Source of the DNA: Azorhizobium oxalatiphilum
GTDB lineage: Bacteria; Pseudomonadota; Alphaproteobacteria; Rhizobiales; Xanthobacteraceae
Direction of reading: 5' to 3'
NCBI RefSeq assembly: GCF_014635325.1
Contig: NZ_BMCT01000002.1
Location: forward strand, 186,001-250,000
DNA length: 64,000 nucleotides
Made by a program: the position numbers and the translations under genes. This document shows, piece after piece, positions 16,369-26,397 of the stretch; the first letter of the stretch is position 1; each line of letters starts with the position of its first letter. Under the pieces are notes generated by a model. It was given only the letters and a program-made list of their open reading frames with translations, was not told where the DNA came from and ran no database searches.

Positions 16369-19125
16369 ATGGAGCACCGCCGGGGGGCGGGAAAACGCGG
16401 ATCATCCGGCGCCGTGGCGGGCGTTCTCGGAGGTGCCGTTGCGCGTCCCGCTTTCCTGCCTGCTTTGCTGTGGCCCGGAGCCGTGCTCGGCCGTCTGCGC
16501 GATGCCATCCGTACCGACGCGGCGGCCGAAGTTGCATCCGGCCGGCTGATCCTGTGGCTGCCGGTCCTGCTCGGCTGCGGCATCCTGCTTTATTTCGGCG
16601 CGGAGCAGGAGCCCTCGCTCCCCGCCGCTCTCGGTCTTGCCGGGGTAATGGCCTGCGTTGCCTTCGCCGCGCGAACCCGGCCACGCGCCTGCGCGGTACT
16701 GCTCGGCCTGGCCACGCTCGCAGCCGGATTTGCGCTCGCCGCTGTCCATACGGCAAGCATCGCGCGTCCCGTGATCATCACCCCACCGACGCCCGTCCGG
16801 CTCACCGGCTTCATCGAACAGGTGGAGCGGCGGGCGACGGCGGACCGTGTCCTGCTGCGCGTTACTTCGGCAGAGGGGCGGGGGCTGGAGGTGGTTCCGA
16901 AGCTCGTTCGCATCTCGCTCGGGCGCGGCACGGCACCTGCGGCGGGCACGCCGGTGGAGATGCTGGTGCGCCTGCTGCCGCCCATGGAGGCGGCATTGCC
17001 GGGCGGCTACGATTTCGGCCGCAACATCTGGTTCCGGGGCATCGACGCGGTCGGGTTCGGCCTCGGCCGGCCGAAGCTGATCGCGGCGCCGGGGGAGCCG
17101 CCGTTCAGCGTGCGCTTCGGCGCCGCCATCGAACAGGTGCGGCAGAGTGTGGGAACCCGCATCCGCCAGTCGCTGGAGGGCACCGCCGCCGCCATCGCGG
17201 TCGCACTCGTGGTGGGCGACCGCACCGCTATTTCCCCACAGGTGGAAGAAAGCATGCGGGTGTCCGGCCTCACCCATGTGCTGTCCATCTCCGGCTTGCA
17301 CATGGCCATGGTGGCGGGCACGCTGTTCTTCCTCGTGCGAGGTCTCCTTGCGGCCTTTCCGCCGCTGGCGCTCGGGGCACCCATCAAGTCCATGGCGGCG
17401 CTGGCCGCACTCGCCGGCAGCGGGATCTATCTGCTGCTATCCGGCAACGACTGGCCGGCCCAGCGGTCCTTCTTCATGCTCGCCATTGTTCTGGTGGGGG
17501 TTCTCGCCGGGCGCGCCGCACTCACCCTGCGCACCGTCGCAGTGGCAGCGGTTCTGGTGCTGGTCCTCGGGCCGGAAGCCATCCTGGAACCCGGCACGCA
17601 GATGTCCTTTGCCGCGACACTGGCGCTGGTGGCAGCCTTTGAGCACTGGAGCCGCGTGCGCGGACGCCCCATGGTGGGAAGCCTCATGTGGCGCGCACTG
17701 GCGCGCGGCCTGATGTTCCTCGCTGCCTTGTCACTGACCTCGCTGGTGGCGGGAACAGCCACGGCACCCTATGCAGCCCTGCATTTCCAGCGTCTCGGCC
17801 TATACGGGCTGCTGGCTAATCTGGCGGCCATGCCAGCGGTAGAATTCCTCGTGATGCCTTTCGGCCTGCTCGGCGTACTGCTGATGCCGTTTGGCTGGGA
17901 CTTCATCGCCTGGCCGGTGATGGGGCTCGGCATCGACCTCATGGTGAAAGTGTCGGATCTGGTCGCCGCTTTGCCGGGCGCGGATGCGCGTACCGACTGG
18001 GTGGGACCGGCGGCGGCGGGTGTGCTCACGCTGGCCCTGCTTTGCCCATGCCTGCTGAGGGGCTGGCTGCGCGCATTGGCCGTGATCCCTGCGGTCGTTG
18101 CGCTGTTGCTGATGGGGCCGCCGCCACGGCCTGACGTGCTGATTGCCCCGAACGGTCAGACGGTGGCGGTGCGCGGTGCCGACGGGCGCCTGTCGGTGGC
18201 GGGGGCCGGCAGCGGCCGGTTGATGGTGGAGCAATGGCTGTCACGCGAGGCCGATGTCCGCAAAGCGGATGCACCGGATCTCGATCTCGGCTTCCTCTGC
18301 GATGCACGCGGGTGCCGGATCTCTCTGAGGGGCGGAGGGCATCTCACCCTCCTGCGCCGGGCCGATGGCCTGCCGGCGGCATGTGGAGCCGGTGACATCG
18401 TGGTCGCGCCCTGGCCGCCGCCGCCCGATTGCGCCGCCAAGGCCTTCTATCCCGAAGCGCTGGCGCGCACGGGGACGCTGGCCATGTATCGGCGGCCGGA
18501 CAGCAAAAGCGTGCCGGCGGGCGGGAAGCCGGGGCCCATGGGGCGGGCGGAAGACGTGGAAACGCACCAGCCAGATCTGGCCGACCCAATCCCGCCGGCG
18601 GTTCCGGATGAGCGGAGCGGGCGGGGCGCAGCAATGGCGGGAACCGCTGACAGTTCTCCCCCTGAACCGCCTCCTTTGACCGGCCGGCCGCGCCGCATGG
18701 CGGCCGATCACCGGGCCTCGTTGAGGCGAGAGGGCGCCGCTCGGGAGCCGGTGGTGACGTTGGCCGCCGAGGTTGATGGCGCTGTACGACAGGGGAAGGT
18801 TGAGGAATGGCTGGGCACAGGATCGGGGCAGGTGGTCGGGCCCGCCGCGCCGCTTGCCTCAGCCGACAGGACGCCTGAACTGTCCGGCGGTCCGCGTTCC
18901 GGGCAGACCGGCGGGCGTCCGGGTGGGCGCGGAAATACATCGACAGAAGCAGCCATTGCACCCGGTCGGGAACCGCCCTTTACGTCCCTCTGGCGCGTGG
19001 TGCCGACACGCGCGCCCGGTGTCCAGCGCCCGTGGATGCCGGTCCTTCCGCCGCTCGCGGAGAAGCAGGACGAGCCGGAAAGGGCCGGGATCCGTGCAGC
19101 AGAAGACGCGCTGACCGCGCCTTGA
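16369..19125 (+). CDS. comEC: ComEC/Rec2 family DNA-uptake channel protein
   Basis: The 918-residue polytopic membrane protein has an N-terminal DUF4131-like beta domain (about 130-235), the ComEC competence domain (about 250-530) with the signature [17 protein letters not shown], and several C-terminal membrane helices. There is no metallo-beta-lactamase domain. Residues about 709-867 are an in-frame Pro/Gly/Arg-rich segment inserted between the strand TGTLAMYRR and a final motif [18 protein letters not shown] that looks like the normal end of the family. AAGGA precedes the ATG. Other competence genes are not in the window. Confidence 0.9.
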   Translation: MEHRRGAGKRGSSGAVAGVLGGAVARPAFLPALLWPGAVLGRLRDAIRTDAAAEVASGRLILWLPVLLGCGILLYFGAEQEPSLPAALGLAGVMACVAFAARTRPRACAVLLGLATLAAGFALAAVHTASIARPVIITPPTPVRLTGFIEQVERRATADRVLLRVTSAEGRGLEVVPKLVRISLGRGTAPAAGTPVEMLVRLLPPMEAALPGGYDFGRNIWFRGIDAVGFGLGRPKLIAAPGEPPFSVRFGAAIEQVRQSVGTRIRQSLEGTAAAIAVALVVGDRTAISPQVEESMRVSGLTHVLSISGLHMAMVAGTLFFLVRGLLAAFPPLALGAPIKSMAALAALAGSGIYLLLSGNDWPAQRSFFMLAIVLVGVLAGRAALTLRTVAVAAVLVLVLGPEAILEPGTQMSFAATLALVAAFEHWSRVRGRPMVGSLMWRALARGLMFLAALSLTSLVAGTATAPYAALHFQRLGLYGLLANLAAMPAVEFLVMPFGLLGVLLMPFGWDFIAWPVMGLGIDLMVKVSDLVAALPGADARTDWVGPAAAGVLTLALLCPCLLRGWLRALAVIPAVVALLLMGPPPRPDVLIAPNGQTVAVRGADGRLSVAGAGSGRLMVEQWLSREADVRKADAPDLDLGFLCDARGCRISLRGGGHLTLLRRADGLPAACGAGDIVVAPWPPPPDCAAKAFYPEALARTGTLAMYRRPDSKSVPAGGKPGPMGRAEDVETHQPDLADPIPPAVPDERSGRGAAMAGTADSSPPEPPPLTGRPRRMAADHRASLRREGAAREPVVTLAAEVDGAVRQGKVEEWLGTGSGQVVGPAAPLASADRTPELSGGPRSGQTGGRPGGRGNTSTEAAIAPGREPPFTSLWRVVPTRAPGVQRPWMPVLPPLAEKQDEPERAGIRAAEDALTAP

Positions 19126-19165
19126 CGTTCCCGCTGTCGAGCCGACAACGGATTTTCGCTCACCC

Positions 19166-19195
19166 AAAAAGCAGATCGGGCCCCGAAGGGCCCGA
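19166..19195 (-). terminator. lexA terminator
   Basis: The stem TCGGGCCC / GGGCCCGA with a 4-nt loop (19176-19195) is followed on the minus strand by TCTGCTTTTT. It lies 10 bp after the lexA stop and could also serve the converging comEC transcript. Confidence 0.65.
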
Positions 19196-19204
19196 GCAAA
19201 ACTG

Positions 19205-19915
19205 TCAGTAACGCCGCATGAGGCCGACGAGCCGGCCCTGAATGCGCACCCGGTCGGGGCCGAAGATGCGGGTCTCATAGGCCGGATTGGCAGCTTCCAG
19301 CGCGATGGAGGCGCCCTTGCGACGCAGCCGCTTCAGCGTGGCTTCCTCGTCATCCACCAGCGCCACGATGATGTCGCCGGTTTCCGCCGTCTCGGTCTTG
19401 CGGATGAGCACCGTGTCGCCGTCGAGAATGCCGGCCTCGATCATGCTGTCGCCACGCACTTCCAACGCGAAATGCTCGCCCGAGCCCAGCATTTCGGGCG
19501 GCAGGTTCAGCGTGTGGCTACGGCTCTGGATGGCAGAGATGGGCGAGCCCGCGGCGATGCGGCCCATGACCGGAACCGCCACGGTGGGGGCGATCTCCTC
19601 ATCCTCCACCGGCGGGCGGACGCGGCCGAGGCTGCCCTCGATCACGCTTGGCGAGAAGCCGCGCGCGCTGCTGCGCTGGGCGGCAAGGCCGGGCGCGGCA
19701 CTGTCCGGCAAGCGCACCACTTCCAGCGCGCGGGCCCGGTTCGGCAGGCGGCGGATGAAGCCGCGCTCTTCCAGAGCGGTGATGAGGCGATGGATGCCTG
19801 ACTTGGAGCGCAGGTCCAGCGCCTCTTTCATCTCGTCGAAGGAGGGGGGAACCCCGGTCTCCTTCAGGCGCTCGTGGATGAAGCGGAGAAGATCATATTG
19901 CTTGCGCGTAAGCAT
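19205..19915 (-). CDS. lexA: LexA repressor
   Basis: This 236-residue SOS repressor begins [20 protein letters not shown] with the winged-helix DNA-binding domain. The linker is long, as in alphaproteobacteria. The self-cleavage site is Ala122-Gly123 (GRIAAGSP), and the catalytic dyad is Ser157 ([10 protein letters not shown]) and Lys195 (EEATLKRL). RecA-stimulated autoproteolysis releases SOS genes. It lies between moeA and comEC. A near-consensus alphaproteobacterial SOS box lies 110 bp upstream, suggesting autoregulation. Confidence 0.98.
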   Translation of the reverse strand: MLTRKQYDLLRFIHERLKETGVPPSFDEMKEALDLRSKSGIHRLITALEERGFIRRLPNRARALEVVRLPDSAAPGLAAQRSSARGFSPSVIEGSLGRVRPPVEDEEIAPTVAVPVMGRIAAGSPISAIQSRSHTLNLPPEMLGSGEHFALEVRGDSMIEAGILDGDTVLIRKTETAETGDIIVALVDDEEATLKRLRRKGASIALEAANPAYETRIFGPDRVRIQGRLVGLMRRY

Positions 19916-20024
19916 GCGTGGTTCAGCCCCTCAGCCCCTGGAGCGCGTGCCCCATGCGGCGACCGCCGTCCGGTCCGAAACCTGCCTCGCCGACCGCGAA
20001 ACAAATCACGAACATGGTGTAGCT

Positions 20025-20039
20025 GTTTCTTTTTTGTTC
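20025..20039. promoter_or_regulatory. putative LexA box upstream of lexA
   Basis: GTTT-N7-GTTC is one base off the alphaproteobacterial LexA site GTTC-N7-GTTC. It lies in the 154-bp spacer between moeA and lexA. Confidence 0.45.
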
Positions 20040-20069
20040 CACAAGCCTCAACACGAGGTAAACGCGCGC

Positions 20070-21305
20070 TTATCCGTTGAACGGAATGATCTCGCAGGGC
20101 GCGCCGGCCTCGGCGGCGGGGGCGAATGAGGGACGAATCAGCAAGCAATCGGCCAGAGCGAGGGCTGACAGCATGCTGCTGTCCTGCGTGGGCAGCGGGG
20201 TCGCGCGGGGCAGGCCGTCGCTGAAATCGAGGCGCGCGCGGATGAAATCCATGCGCATGTCATTGGCAGCCATGGCAGCGCCCAGCACCGCAGGACGGGT
20301 CGGCATCAGCGGCACTTCTTCACCCTGCATGCGGCGCAGGATGGGCAGCAGAAACAGCACGGCGCAGACATAGGCCGAGACCGGATTGCCGGGCAGGCCC
20401 AGTGCCCGCATGCGGCGACCGGTACCGAACATCAGCGGCTTGCCCGGACGCAGCGCGATCTTGTGCACGGCGAGATCGACGCCTTCCGCCTTCAGCGCGG
20501 GGGCCATGAGGTCATGCTCGCCCACCGATGCGCCGCCGGAGGACACCAGCACGTCGATGCCCATGTCTTCCGCCTGCCGGATGGCGGCACGGGTCTCCTC
20601 CATGCCGTCGCGCACGAGGCCGAGGTCCACCACCTCGGCGCCCACGCTGCGGGCCAACGCCGCAAGGCCATAGACGTTGGACACCACCACATCGGCCAGC
20701 GATCCCGTGCCCTGACCGGGATAGACCAGTTCGTCGCCGGTCTGGATGATGCCCACGCGGGGGCGGCGGGCGACGGAAAGAGTCGCATGATCGCCGGCGG
20801 CGGCGAGCATGATGTCGCGGGCATTCAGGCGGCGGGCGGCAGGCAAAAGCTGAGCATCGGTGCGGAAGTCAAAACCCGCCTTGCGGATGTTGCGCCCCTG
20901 CGCCGTGTGGGAGACGAGGGTGACGACATCGCCCTCCCGCGTGGTGTTCTCCTGGATCACCACGGTATCGGCGCCATCGGGCACCAGAGCGCCGGTGAAG
21001 ATACGCACCGCCTCGCCCGTGGCGATGGCGCCGGAGAACGGATTTCCCGCTGCTGATTCGCCGATCACTTTCAGGCTGACCGGAAGCTCGGGCGCGTCGG
21101 CGAACCTGATGGCGTAACCGTCCATGGCCGACATGTCGGCGGAAGGCTGGTTGCGGCGTGCCGCCACCGGCGCTGCCAGCACGCGCCCCACCGCGTCGCC
21201 AACCGCCACGTTCTCGGCGGCCAGCACTGTCAGGCCGGAGGTGATGCGCGCAAGGGCCTCGGCCACGGGCATGAGGCCGGGCTTTCCGGCTGCGGATGCA
21301 GTCAT
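20070..21305 (-). CDS. moeA: molybdopterin molybdenumtransferase
   Basis: The 411-residue protein inserts molybdate into adenylylated molybdopterin in the last step of molybdenum cofactor synthesis. Recognisable features are NQPSADMSAMDGYAIR near the N-terminus, the MoCF-type domain with GIIQTGDELV and VSSGGASVGEHDLMAP, and PGKPLMFG, then the small C-terminal beta domain. The ATG at 21305 starts 1 bp after the moaC stop, so moaC and moeA are translationally coupled. The order trpC-moaC-moeA-lexA is common in Rhizobiales. Confidence 0.96.
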   Translation of the reverse strand: MTASAAGKPGLMPVAEALARITSGLTVLAAENVAVGDAVGRVLAAPVAARRNQPSADMSAMDGYAIRFADAPELPVSLKVIGESAAGNPFSGAIATGEAVRIFTGALVPDGADTVVIQENTTREGDVVTLVSHTAQGRNIRKAGFDFRTDAQLLPAARRLNARDIMLAAAGDHATLSVARRPRVGIIQTGDELVYPGQGTGSLADVVVSNVYGLAALARSVGAEVVDLGLVRDGMEETRAAIRQAEDMGIDVLVSSGGASVGEHDLMAPALKAEGVDLAVHKIALRPGKPLMFGTGRRMRALGLPGNPVSAYVCAVLFLLPILRRMQGEEVPLMPTRPAVLGAAMAANDMRMDFIRARLDFSDGLPRATPLPTQDSSMLSALALADCLLIRPSFAPAAEAGAPCEIIPFNG

Positions 21306-21306
21306 G

Positions 21307-21786
21307 TCAGGCCTCCGCGCGCCAGTGGCCGGACCGCCCGCCCTGCTTCTCCAGCAGACGGATATTGCCGATCCGCATGCCGCGATCGGCGGCCTTGGCC
21401 ATGTCATAGATGGTGAGGCAGGCGACGGAGACGGCAGTGAGCGCCTCCATCTCCACCCCGGTCTGGCCGGCGACCTTCACCCGCGCGGTCACGCGCAGGC
21501 CGGGCAGGGTGTCGTCCGGCGTCACCTCCACTTCCACCTTGCTGATCATCAGCGGGTGGCAGAGGGGGATCAGTTCATGGGTGCGCTTGGAGGCCATGAT
21601 GCCGGCGATGCGGGCGACGCCGAGCACGTCGCCCTTCTTGGCATTGCCGGAGCGGATCAGTTCCAGCGTCTCCCGCGCCATCACCACCTCGCCTTCCGCC
21701 AGCGCCTCGCGGCTGGTGGAGGGTTTTTCCGAGACATCCACCATGCGAGCGGCGCCGGAGGAATCGAGGTGGGTCAGTTCAGTCAT
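21307..21786 (-). CDS. moaC: cyclic pyranopterin monophosphate synthase
   Basis: This 159-residue protein has the MoaC signatures [35 protein letters not shown] (read in parts), [16 protein letters not shown] and [14 protein letters not shown] with the Lys/Asp active-site end [11 protein letters not shown]. It converts the MoaA product to cyclic pyranopterin monophosphate. Its start ATG overlaps the stop of the upstream DUF2147 gene by one base (TGATG), and moeA follows after one base. The three genes are clearly in one transcript. Confidence 0.97.
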   Translation of the reverse strand: MTELTHLDSSGAARMVDVSEKPSTSREALAEGEVVMARETLELIRSGNAKKGDVLGVARIAGIMASKRTHELIPLCHPLMISKVEVEVTPDDTLPGLRVTARVKVAGQTGVEMEALTAVSVACLTIYDMAKAADRGMRIGNIRLLEKQGGRSGHWRAEA

Positions 21787-22226
21787 CAGCGCACGCGGGT
21801 CCAGGTCTGGGTCTGGCACAGGGGCACCACGATGCAGCCCCGCACCTTGAGTGTATTGTCGCCATCCAGCGTCAGGGAGGCGCTGTAGGTCTTGCCGTCC
21901 TCGGCATTGTAGATCTGCCCGCCGCTCCATTCCGTGGGGCCGCCGGAGAAGCCGCCGAGGATCTGCTGGCCCTTCAGGGCGCGGTCGCGCTTGGAGGCGT
22001 CGGAATTCTTGGTGTCCTTCAGGCCGGGATCGGCCTTGATGCCATCGGACGTGACAATGCGGCCGCACACCGACGCACCGCACTTGGCAATCTCCACCTG
22101 TCCGCCATGGACCGGGGTCGCCCACAGGCCTGTCACATCGGCCGCAAGCGCGGGGCCGGCGGCAAGGAAAAGGCCCAGGGCGGCAACGGGCGCAAATGCC
22201 CTTGAGACGAAACCAGAGCAATCCAT
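21786..22226 (-). CDS. DUF2147 domain secreted protein
   Basis: The 146-residue protein has a signal peptide ([19 protein letters not shown]) and a DUF2147 domain, a small beta-barrel fold, with [27 protein letters not shown], the [19 protein letters not shown] core and [19 protein letters not shown]2147 proteins are periplasmic and of unknown function. The ATG at 22226 has GGGAGA upstream. It is inserted between trpC (76-bp gap) and moaC (1-bp overlap), an unusual partner for both. Whether it has any role in cofactor synthesis is unknown. Confidence 0.85.
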   Translation of the reverse strand: MDCSGFVSRAFAPVAALGLFLAAGPALAADVTGLWATPVHGGQVEIAKCGASVCGRIVTSDGIKADPGLKDTKNSDASKRDRALKGQQILGGFSGGPTEWSGGQIYNAEDGKTYSASLTLDGDNTLKVRGCIVVPLCQTQTWTRVR

Positions 22227-22302
22227 GTTCGTATCTCCCAGCTGGCCGCCTCTGCGGGCAGCCTCGGCGCAGTATGGCCCAGTCGCGGGTAGGCGGGAAA
22301 CG

Positions 22303-23094
22303 TCAGTCGCCCAGCAGTGTCCGGGTGGCGGCGGCCACATCGTCCTGCCGCATCAGGCTTTCGCCCACGAGGATGCTGCCGATGCCGACCTTCGCCAGCA
22401 TCTGCACGTCCGAATGCGTGAAAATGCCGCTCTCGCCGATAACGATGCGGTCCTTCGGCACACGTGGCGCCAGCCGTCCGCTGGTGGCGAGCGTGGTCTC
22501 GAAGGTGCGCAGGTTGCGGTTGTTGATTCCCACCAGACGCGAAGGCAGCGCGAGTGCGCGCTCCAGCTCGGCGTCGTCATGCACTTCGAGGATCGAGTCC
22601 ATGCCGTACGACTTGGCCGCCTCCACGAGGTCGAGGGCAAGCGCATCGTCCACGCCGGCCAGGATCACGAGGATGCAGTCGGCGCCCCAGGCGCGGGCTT
22701 CCGCCACCTGATAGGTGTCGTACATGAAGTCCTTGCGCAGCACCGGCAGGCTCACCTCGGCGCGAGCGGCGACGAGGAACTCCGGCGCCCCCTGGAAGGA
22801 GGGGGTGTCGGTGAGGATGGAGAGACAGGTCGCCCCGCCCTCCTCATAGGCTTTCGCGAGCGCAGGCGGATCGAAGTCGGGCCGGATGAGCCCCTTGGAC
22901 GGGCTGGCCTTCTTGATCTCGGCGATCAGCGCGGTACGACCAGCGGCGATGGAGGCCTCCAGCGCCCCGCCGAAAGGGCGCACGGGCGAGGCTTCGCGGG
23001 CTGCGGCCTCCACCTCGGACAGCGGGAGTGCGTCCTTGGCGGCGGCGATCTCCGCGCGCTTGTAGATTTCGATGCGGCTGAGGATGTCGCTCAT
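22303..23094 (-). CDS. trpC: indole-3-glycerol phosphate synthase
   Basis: This 263-residue TIM-barrel enzyme has the signature [20 protein letters not shown], the [13 protein letters not shown] strand and the phosphate-binding ends [15 protein letters not shown] and [13 protein letters not shown]. It closes the indole ring in tryptophan synthesis. There is no fused TrpF domain. The start overlaps the trpD stop by 4 bp (ATGA), indicating translational coupling. Confidence 0.97.
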   Translation of the reverse strand: MSDILSRIEIYKRAEIAAAKDALPLSEVEAAAREASPVRPFGGALEASIAAGRTALIAEIKKASPSKGLIRPDFDPPALAKAYEEGGATCLSILTDTPSFQGAPEFLVAARAEVSLPVLRKDFMYDTYQVAEARAWGADCILVILAGVDDALALDLVEAAKSYGMDSILEVHDDAELERALALPSRLVGINNRNLRTFETTLATSGRLAPRVPKDRIVIGESGIFTHSDVQMLAKVGIGSILVGESLMRQDDVAAATRTLLGD

Positions 23095-24125
23095 GCTTCC
23101 ACCTGCGGGGCAAGCGCCTGGGAGACGCGGGCGAGATGTTCGAGGCGCGCCTTGGCTGCCCCGGTGTCGATGCTGGCGCGGGCCATGTCCACGCCGTCTT
23201 TCAGCGACTTGGCCTTGCCGCCGATGAGCAGGGCAGCGCCCGCATTCATCAACGCCACGTCGCGATAGGCGCCCGGCGCACCGTCCAGAACGGCGCGCAA
23301 GGCTTCCGCATTATGCGCCGCATCGCCGCCACGCAAAGCCTCCGGTGCGGCACGGGTGAGGCCCACGTCCTCGGGCGCGATCTCGAAGGTATGTACGCGG
23401 CCATCCTCGAGGCTCGCCACGGCCGTGGTGCCCGAGATGGTGATCTCGTCGAGACCATCGGAACCGTGCACGACCCACGCCCGCTCCGAGCCGAGTGCCT
23501 TCAGCACCTCGGCCAGCGGCGAGATCCAGGTCTTGGCGAACACGCCCACCATCTGACGCTTGACGCCGGCCGGGTTGGAGAGCGGGCCGAGCAGGTTGAA
23601 AATGGTGCGGGTGCCCATCTCCACGCGGGTCGGGCCCACATGCTTCATGGCCGGGTGATGGGACGGCGCGAACATGAAGCCGATGCCGGTCTCCGCCACG
23701 CAGCGGGAGATGGCGGCGGGCGCCAGGTCGATGCGCACGCCCAGCGCCATCAGCACATCGGCCGCGCCGGACTTGGAGGAGAGGGCGCGGTTGCCGTGCT
23801 TGGCGACCGGCGCACCGGCGCCCGCGACCACGAAAGCCGAGCAGGTGGAGATGTTGTAGGAGCCCGACGCATCACCGCCGGTGCCCACCACGTCCACCGC
23901 GTCGGCCGGGGCCTCCACGGGCAGCATCTTGGCGCGCATGACGGAGACGGCGCCGACGATCTCGTCCACGGTCTCGCCGCGCACGCGCAGGCCCATGAGG
24001 AAGGCCCCCATCTGCGAGGGCGTGGTTTCGCCGGACATCATCTTGTCGAAGGCGTAGGAGGCTTCCTCGCGGGTGAGTTCCGCGCCGGTGGCGACCTTGT
24101 TCAGCAGGGGGCGAAGCCGTTCCAT
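23091..24125 (-). CDS. trpD: anthranilate phosphoribosyltransferase
   Basis: This 344-residue protein has the family motifs [19 protein letters not shown] (in the form shown), [17 protein letters not shown] and [16 protein letters not shown], with [11 protein letters not shown] near the C-terminal half. It transfers phosphoribosyl from PRPP to anthranilate. It is not fused to TrpG, whose separate gene is 6 bp upstream. It overlaps trpC by 4 bp. Confidence 0.97.
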   Translation of the reverse strand: MERLRPLLNKVATGAELTREEASYAFDKMMSGETTPSQMGAFLMGLRVRGETVDEIVGAVSVMRAKMLPVEAPADAVDVVGTGGDASGSYNISTCSAFVVAGAGAPVAKHGNRALSSKSGAADVLMALGVRIDLAPAAISRCVAETGIGFMFAPSHHPAMKHVGPTRVEMGTRTIFNLLGPLSNPAGVKRQMVGVFAKTWISPLAEVLKALGSERAWVVHGSDGLDEITISGTTAVASLEDGRVHTFEIAPEDVGLTRAAPEALRGGDAAHNAEALRAVLDGAPGAYRDVALMNAGAALLIGGKAKSLKDGVDMARASIDTGAAKARLEHLARVSQALAPQVEA

Positions 24126-24131
24126 GGTGCG

Positions 24132-24734
24132 TCAGTCCTTGGGCCGGCCGGCATTGAAGGCCGTGGCGATGTCGAGGAAGTTGCGCAGCAGCGCATGGCC
24201 GTGCTCCGAGGCGATGCTTTCCGGATGGAACTGCACGCCATGCACGGGGCGGGTCTTGTGGGCGAGGCCCATGATGAGGCCGTCCGCCGTATGGGCGGTG
24301 ATTTCCAGATCGGGGGGCAGCGTTTCGCGCGCCACGATCAGCGAATGATAGCGCGTGGCCTGAAAGGAATGGTTGAGCCCGCGGAAGACGGAACCGCCCT
24401 CGTGCAGGATCTCGGACATCTTGCCGTGCATGGGGGTGGGCGCACGCACCACCTCGCCGCCGAAGACCTGCCCAATGGCCTGATGGCCAAGGCACACGCC
24501 GAACAGCGGCACGCTTTCGCTGGCGGCGGCGATCAGATCGCAGCAGATGCCCGCCTCGGTGGGCGAGCAGGGGCCGGGCGAGATGACGATGGCGTCGGGC
24601 TTCTCGCCCAGCACGCTCGCCACGTCGCGCGTGTCGTTGCGATACACCGTTACCTTGGCACCGAGCTCGCCCAGATAGTGCCAGAGGTTGTAGGTGAAGC
24701 TGTCGTAATTATCGATCAGCGTGACGGCGGTCAT
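24132..24734 (-). CDS. trpG: anthranilate synthase component II (glutamine amidotransferase)
   Basis: This 200-residue class I glutamine amidotransferase has the catalytic triad Cys81 (LFGVCLGHQAIGQ), His170 and Glu172 (GVQFHPESI), plus the TrpG/PabA oxyanion segment PGPCSPTEAG. It supplies ammonia to TrpE and, by the family's common dual use, possibly to aminodeoxychorismate synthase. It lies 140 bp after trpE with its own candidate promoter and 6 bp before trpD. Unlike Rhizobium and Brucella, trpE and trpG are not fused here. Confidence 0.96.
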   Translation of the reverse strand: MTAVTLIDNYDSFTYNLWHYLGELGAKVTVYRNDTRDVASVLGEKPDAIVISPGPCSPTEAGICCDLIAAASESVPLFGVCLGHQAIGQVFGGEVVRAPTPMHGKMSEILHEGGSVFRGLNHSFQATRYHSLIVARETLPPDLEITAHTADGLIMGLAHKTRPVHGVQFHPESIASEHGHALLRNFLDIATAFNAGRPKD

Positions 24735-24802
24735 GGGGGCTCCAGCACCCGGCGGATCCGGGCAGACGGCGCGCCGGGTTCAAGCCGGGGCTGCCTTCGG
24801 GT

Positions 24803-24831
24803 TTAAAGCGTAGCGGCGATCACAGGGTCAA
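24803..24831 (-). promoter_or_regulatory. candidate internal promoter for trpGDC
   Basis: On the minus strand, TTGACC (24831-24826), a 17-bp spacer, then CTTTAA (24808-24803) fall in the 140-bp trpE-trpG gap. The -35 is good and the -10 is weak. Confidence 0.38.
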
Positions 24832-24874
24832 GCGCCACGCCATCGCCCCTCGGATCTGGGAAGCCCCGCCTGGG

Positions 24875-26386
24875 TCATTGGCCGCGCCTCGCGCGGGCGG
24901 CGAAGCGCACCGCCTCCTCGCCGGCCCGGAACAGGGCCTTGGCCTTGTTGATGCACTCCTGATGCTCGCTCTCGGGCACGCTGTCATAGACAAGGCCGGC
25001 CCCGGCCTGCACATACATGCGGCCATCCTTCACGATGGCTGTGCGCAGAACGATGCAGGTGTCCATCTCGCCATTGGCACCGAAATAGCCGATGGCGCCG
25101 GCATAGATGCCGCGCTTGTCGCGTTCCAGCTCGTCGATGATCTGCATGGCCCGCACCTTCGGCGCACCGGAGACGGTGCCCGCAGGGAAGCCGGCCGCCA
25201 GCACATCAAGCGCATCGAAGCGCGGGTCCAGCTCGCCTTCCACGTTGGAGACGATGTGCATGACCTGGCTGTAGCGCTCGATGAAGAAGCTGTCCGTCAC
25301 CTTCACGGTGCCGATCCTGGACACGCGGCCGGTGTCGTTGCGGCCGAGATCGAGCAGCATCAGATGCTCGGCACGCTCCTTGGCATCGCCGAGCAGTTCG
25401 GTGGCCAGCGCTTCGTCCTCGGTGGGGCTGGCGCCCCGGCGGCGGGTGCCGGCGATGGGACGGATCGTCACCTTGTTGTTGCGCAGTCGCACCAGAATCT
25501 CGGGGCTGGAACAGACCACCGAGAAGCCCTCGAAGTTCAGGTACACGAGGAAGGGCGCCGGATTGATGCGCCGCAGCGCCCGGTAAAGGGCGAAGGGCGG
25601 CAGCGTAAAGTCGCTCTCGAAACGCTGCGACAGCACAACCTGGAAGATGTCGCCCGCGCGAATGTATTCCTTGGCCTTCTCCACCATCTCACAGAAGGCG
25701 GCGGGCTCGGTGTTGGAGGTGGCCTCCACCGTACCGTGGAACGGGTCCGGCGCGGGATGGGCAATGGACTGCTCCAGCGCCGCCGTCACGCCATCGAGCC
25801 GGGTCAGAGCGGCTTCGAAGGCGGCGGTGGCCGACACACCCTCACGGGGGCGCACGGGCGTGACCGCCGTGATCTCGTCCTTCACCGCATCGAACACGAT
25901 CATGATGGTCGGGCGGATGAGCAGGGCTTCCGGCACGCCGATGGGATCGGCCTTGGCCGGTCCCAGGCGCTCCATCTGGCGCACCATGTCATAGCCGAGA
26001 TACCCGAACACGCCCGCCGCCATGGGGGGGGAGCCTTCCGGCAGCTCAATGGCGGATTCGGCCAGCAGGGTCCGCAGCGCCTTGAGCGGCGCTTCAGGGC
26101 AGGGCACGAAGGCGTCCTTGTCCTGCTGCGGCTGACGGTTGATCTCGACGGTTTCGCCGTTGGAGCGCCAGATCAGATCGGGCTCCAGCCCGATCATCGA
26201 ATAGCGGCCGCGCTGCTCCCCGCCTTCCACCGATTCCAGCAGGAAGGCGTTTGGACGATCACCGGCGATCTTGAGAAACGCCGAGACCGGCGTTTCCAGA
26301 TCGGCGATCAGGGTGGTGCTCACCACCTGAGCCTCGCCGCGCGCATAACGGGCGGCGAAGGCGTCAAAAGGGCTGGGTGCGCTCAT
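24875..26386 (-). CDS. trpE: anthranilate synthase component I
   Basis: The 503-residue chorismate-utilising enzyme has an N-terminal regulatory domain (with the tryptophan-sensing LLESVEGGEQRGRYSMIG region) and a catalytic domain with IFQVVLSQRF, SPEILVRL, RPIAGTRRRG, LLDLGRNDTGRVS, and the final PAGTVSGAPKVRAM and AGIVYD-like AGLVYDSVPE segments. It makes anthranilate with TrpG. Its start lies 12 bp after the ppiD stop, so no room exists for a leader-peptide attenuator directly before it. Confidence 0.97.
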   Translation of the reverse strand: MSAPSPFDAFAARYARGEAQVVSTTLIADLETPVSAFLKIAGDRPNAFLLESVEGGEQRGRYSMIGLEPDLIWRSNGETVEINRQPQQDKDAFVPCPEAPLKALRTLLAESAIELPEGSPPMAAGVFGYLGYDMVRQMERLGPAKADPIGVPEALLIRPTIMIVFDAVKDEITAVTPVRPREGVSATAAFEAALTRLDGVTAALEQSIAHPAPDPFHGTVEATSNTEPAAFCEMVEKAKEYIRAGDIFQVVLSQRFESDFTLPPFALYRALRRINPAPFLVYLNFEGFSVVCSSPEILVRLRNNKVTIRPIAGTRRRGASPTEDEALATELLGDAKERAEHLMLLDLGRNDTGRVSRIGTVKVTDSFFIERYSQVMHIVSNVEGELDPRFDALDVLAAGFPAGTVSGAPKVRAMQIIDELERDKRGIYAGAIGYFGANGEMDTCIVLRTAIVKDGRMYVQAGAGLVYDSVPESEHQECINKAKALFRAGEEAVRFAARARRGQ

Positions 26387-26397
26387 GTCGCTCGCCT

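Noticed and set aside
18495-18970. Frameshift in comEC creating the odd tail.
   Set aside because: The expected family ending reappears in the same frame after the segment, so a single frameshift does not explain it; an in-frame insertion fits better.
23136-24806. A 556-codon plus-strand frame opposite trpD and trpG.
   Set aside because: It is antisense to genes with full catalytic motifs, and its translation is His/Gly/Arg-rich without similarity.
24735-24874. A trp leader peptide or attenuator between trpE and trpG.
   Set aside because: No short frame with consecutive Trp codons, and no terminator/antiterminator pair is visible.
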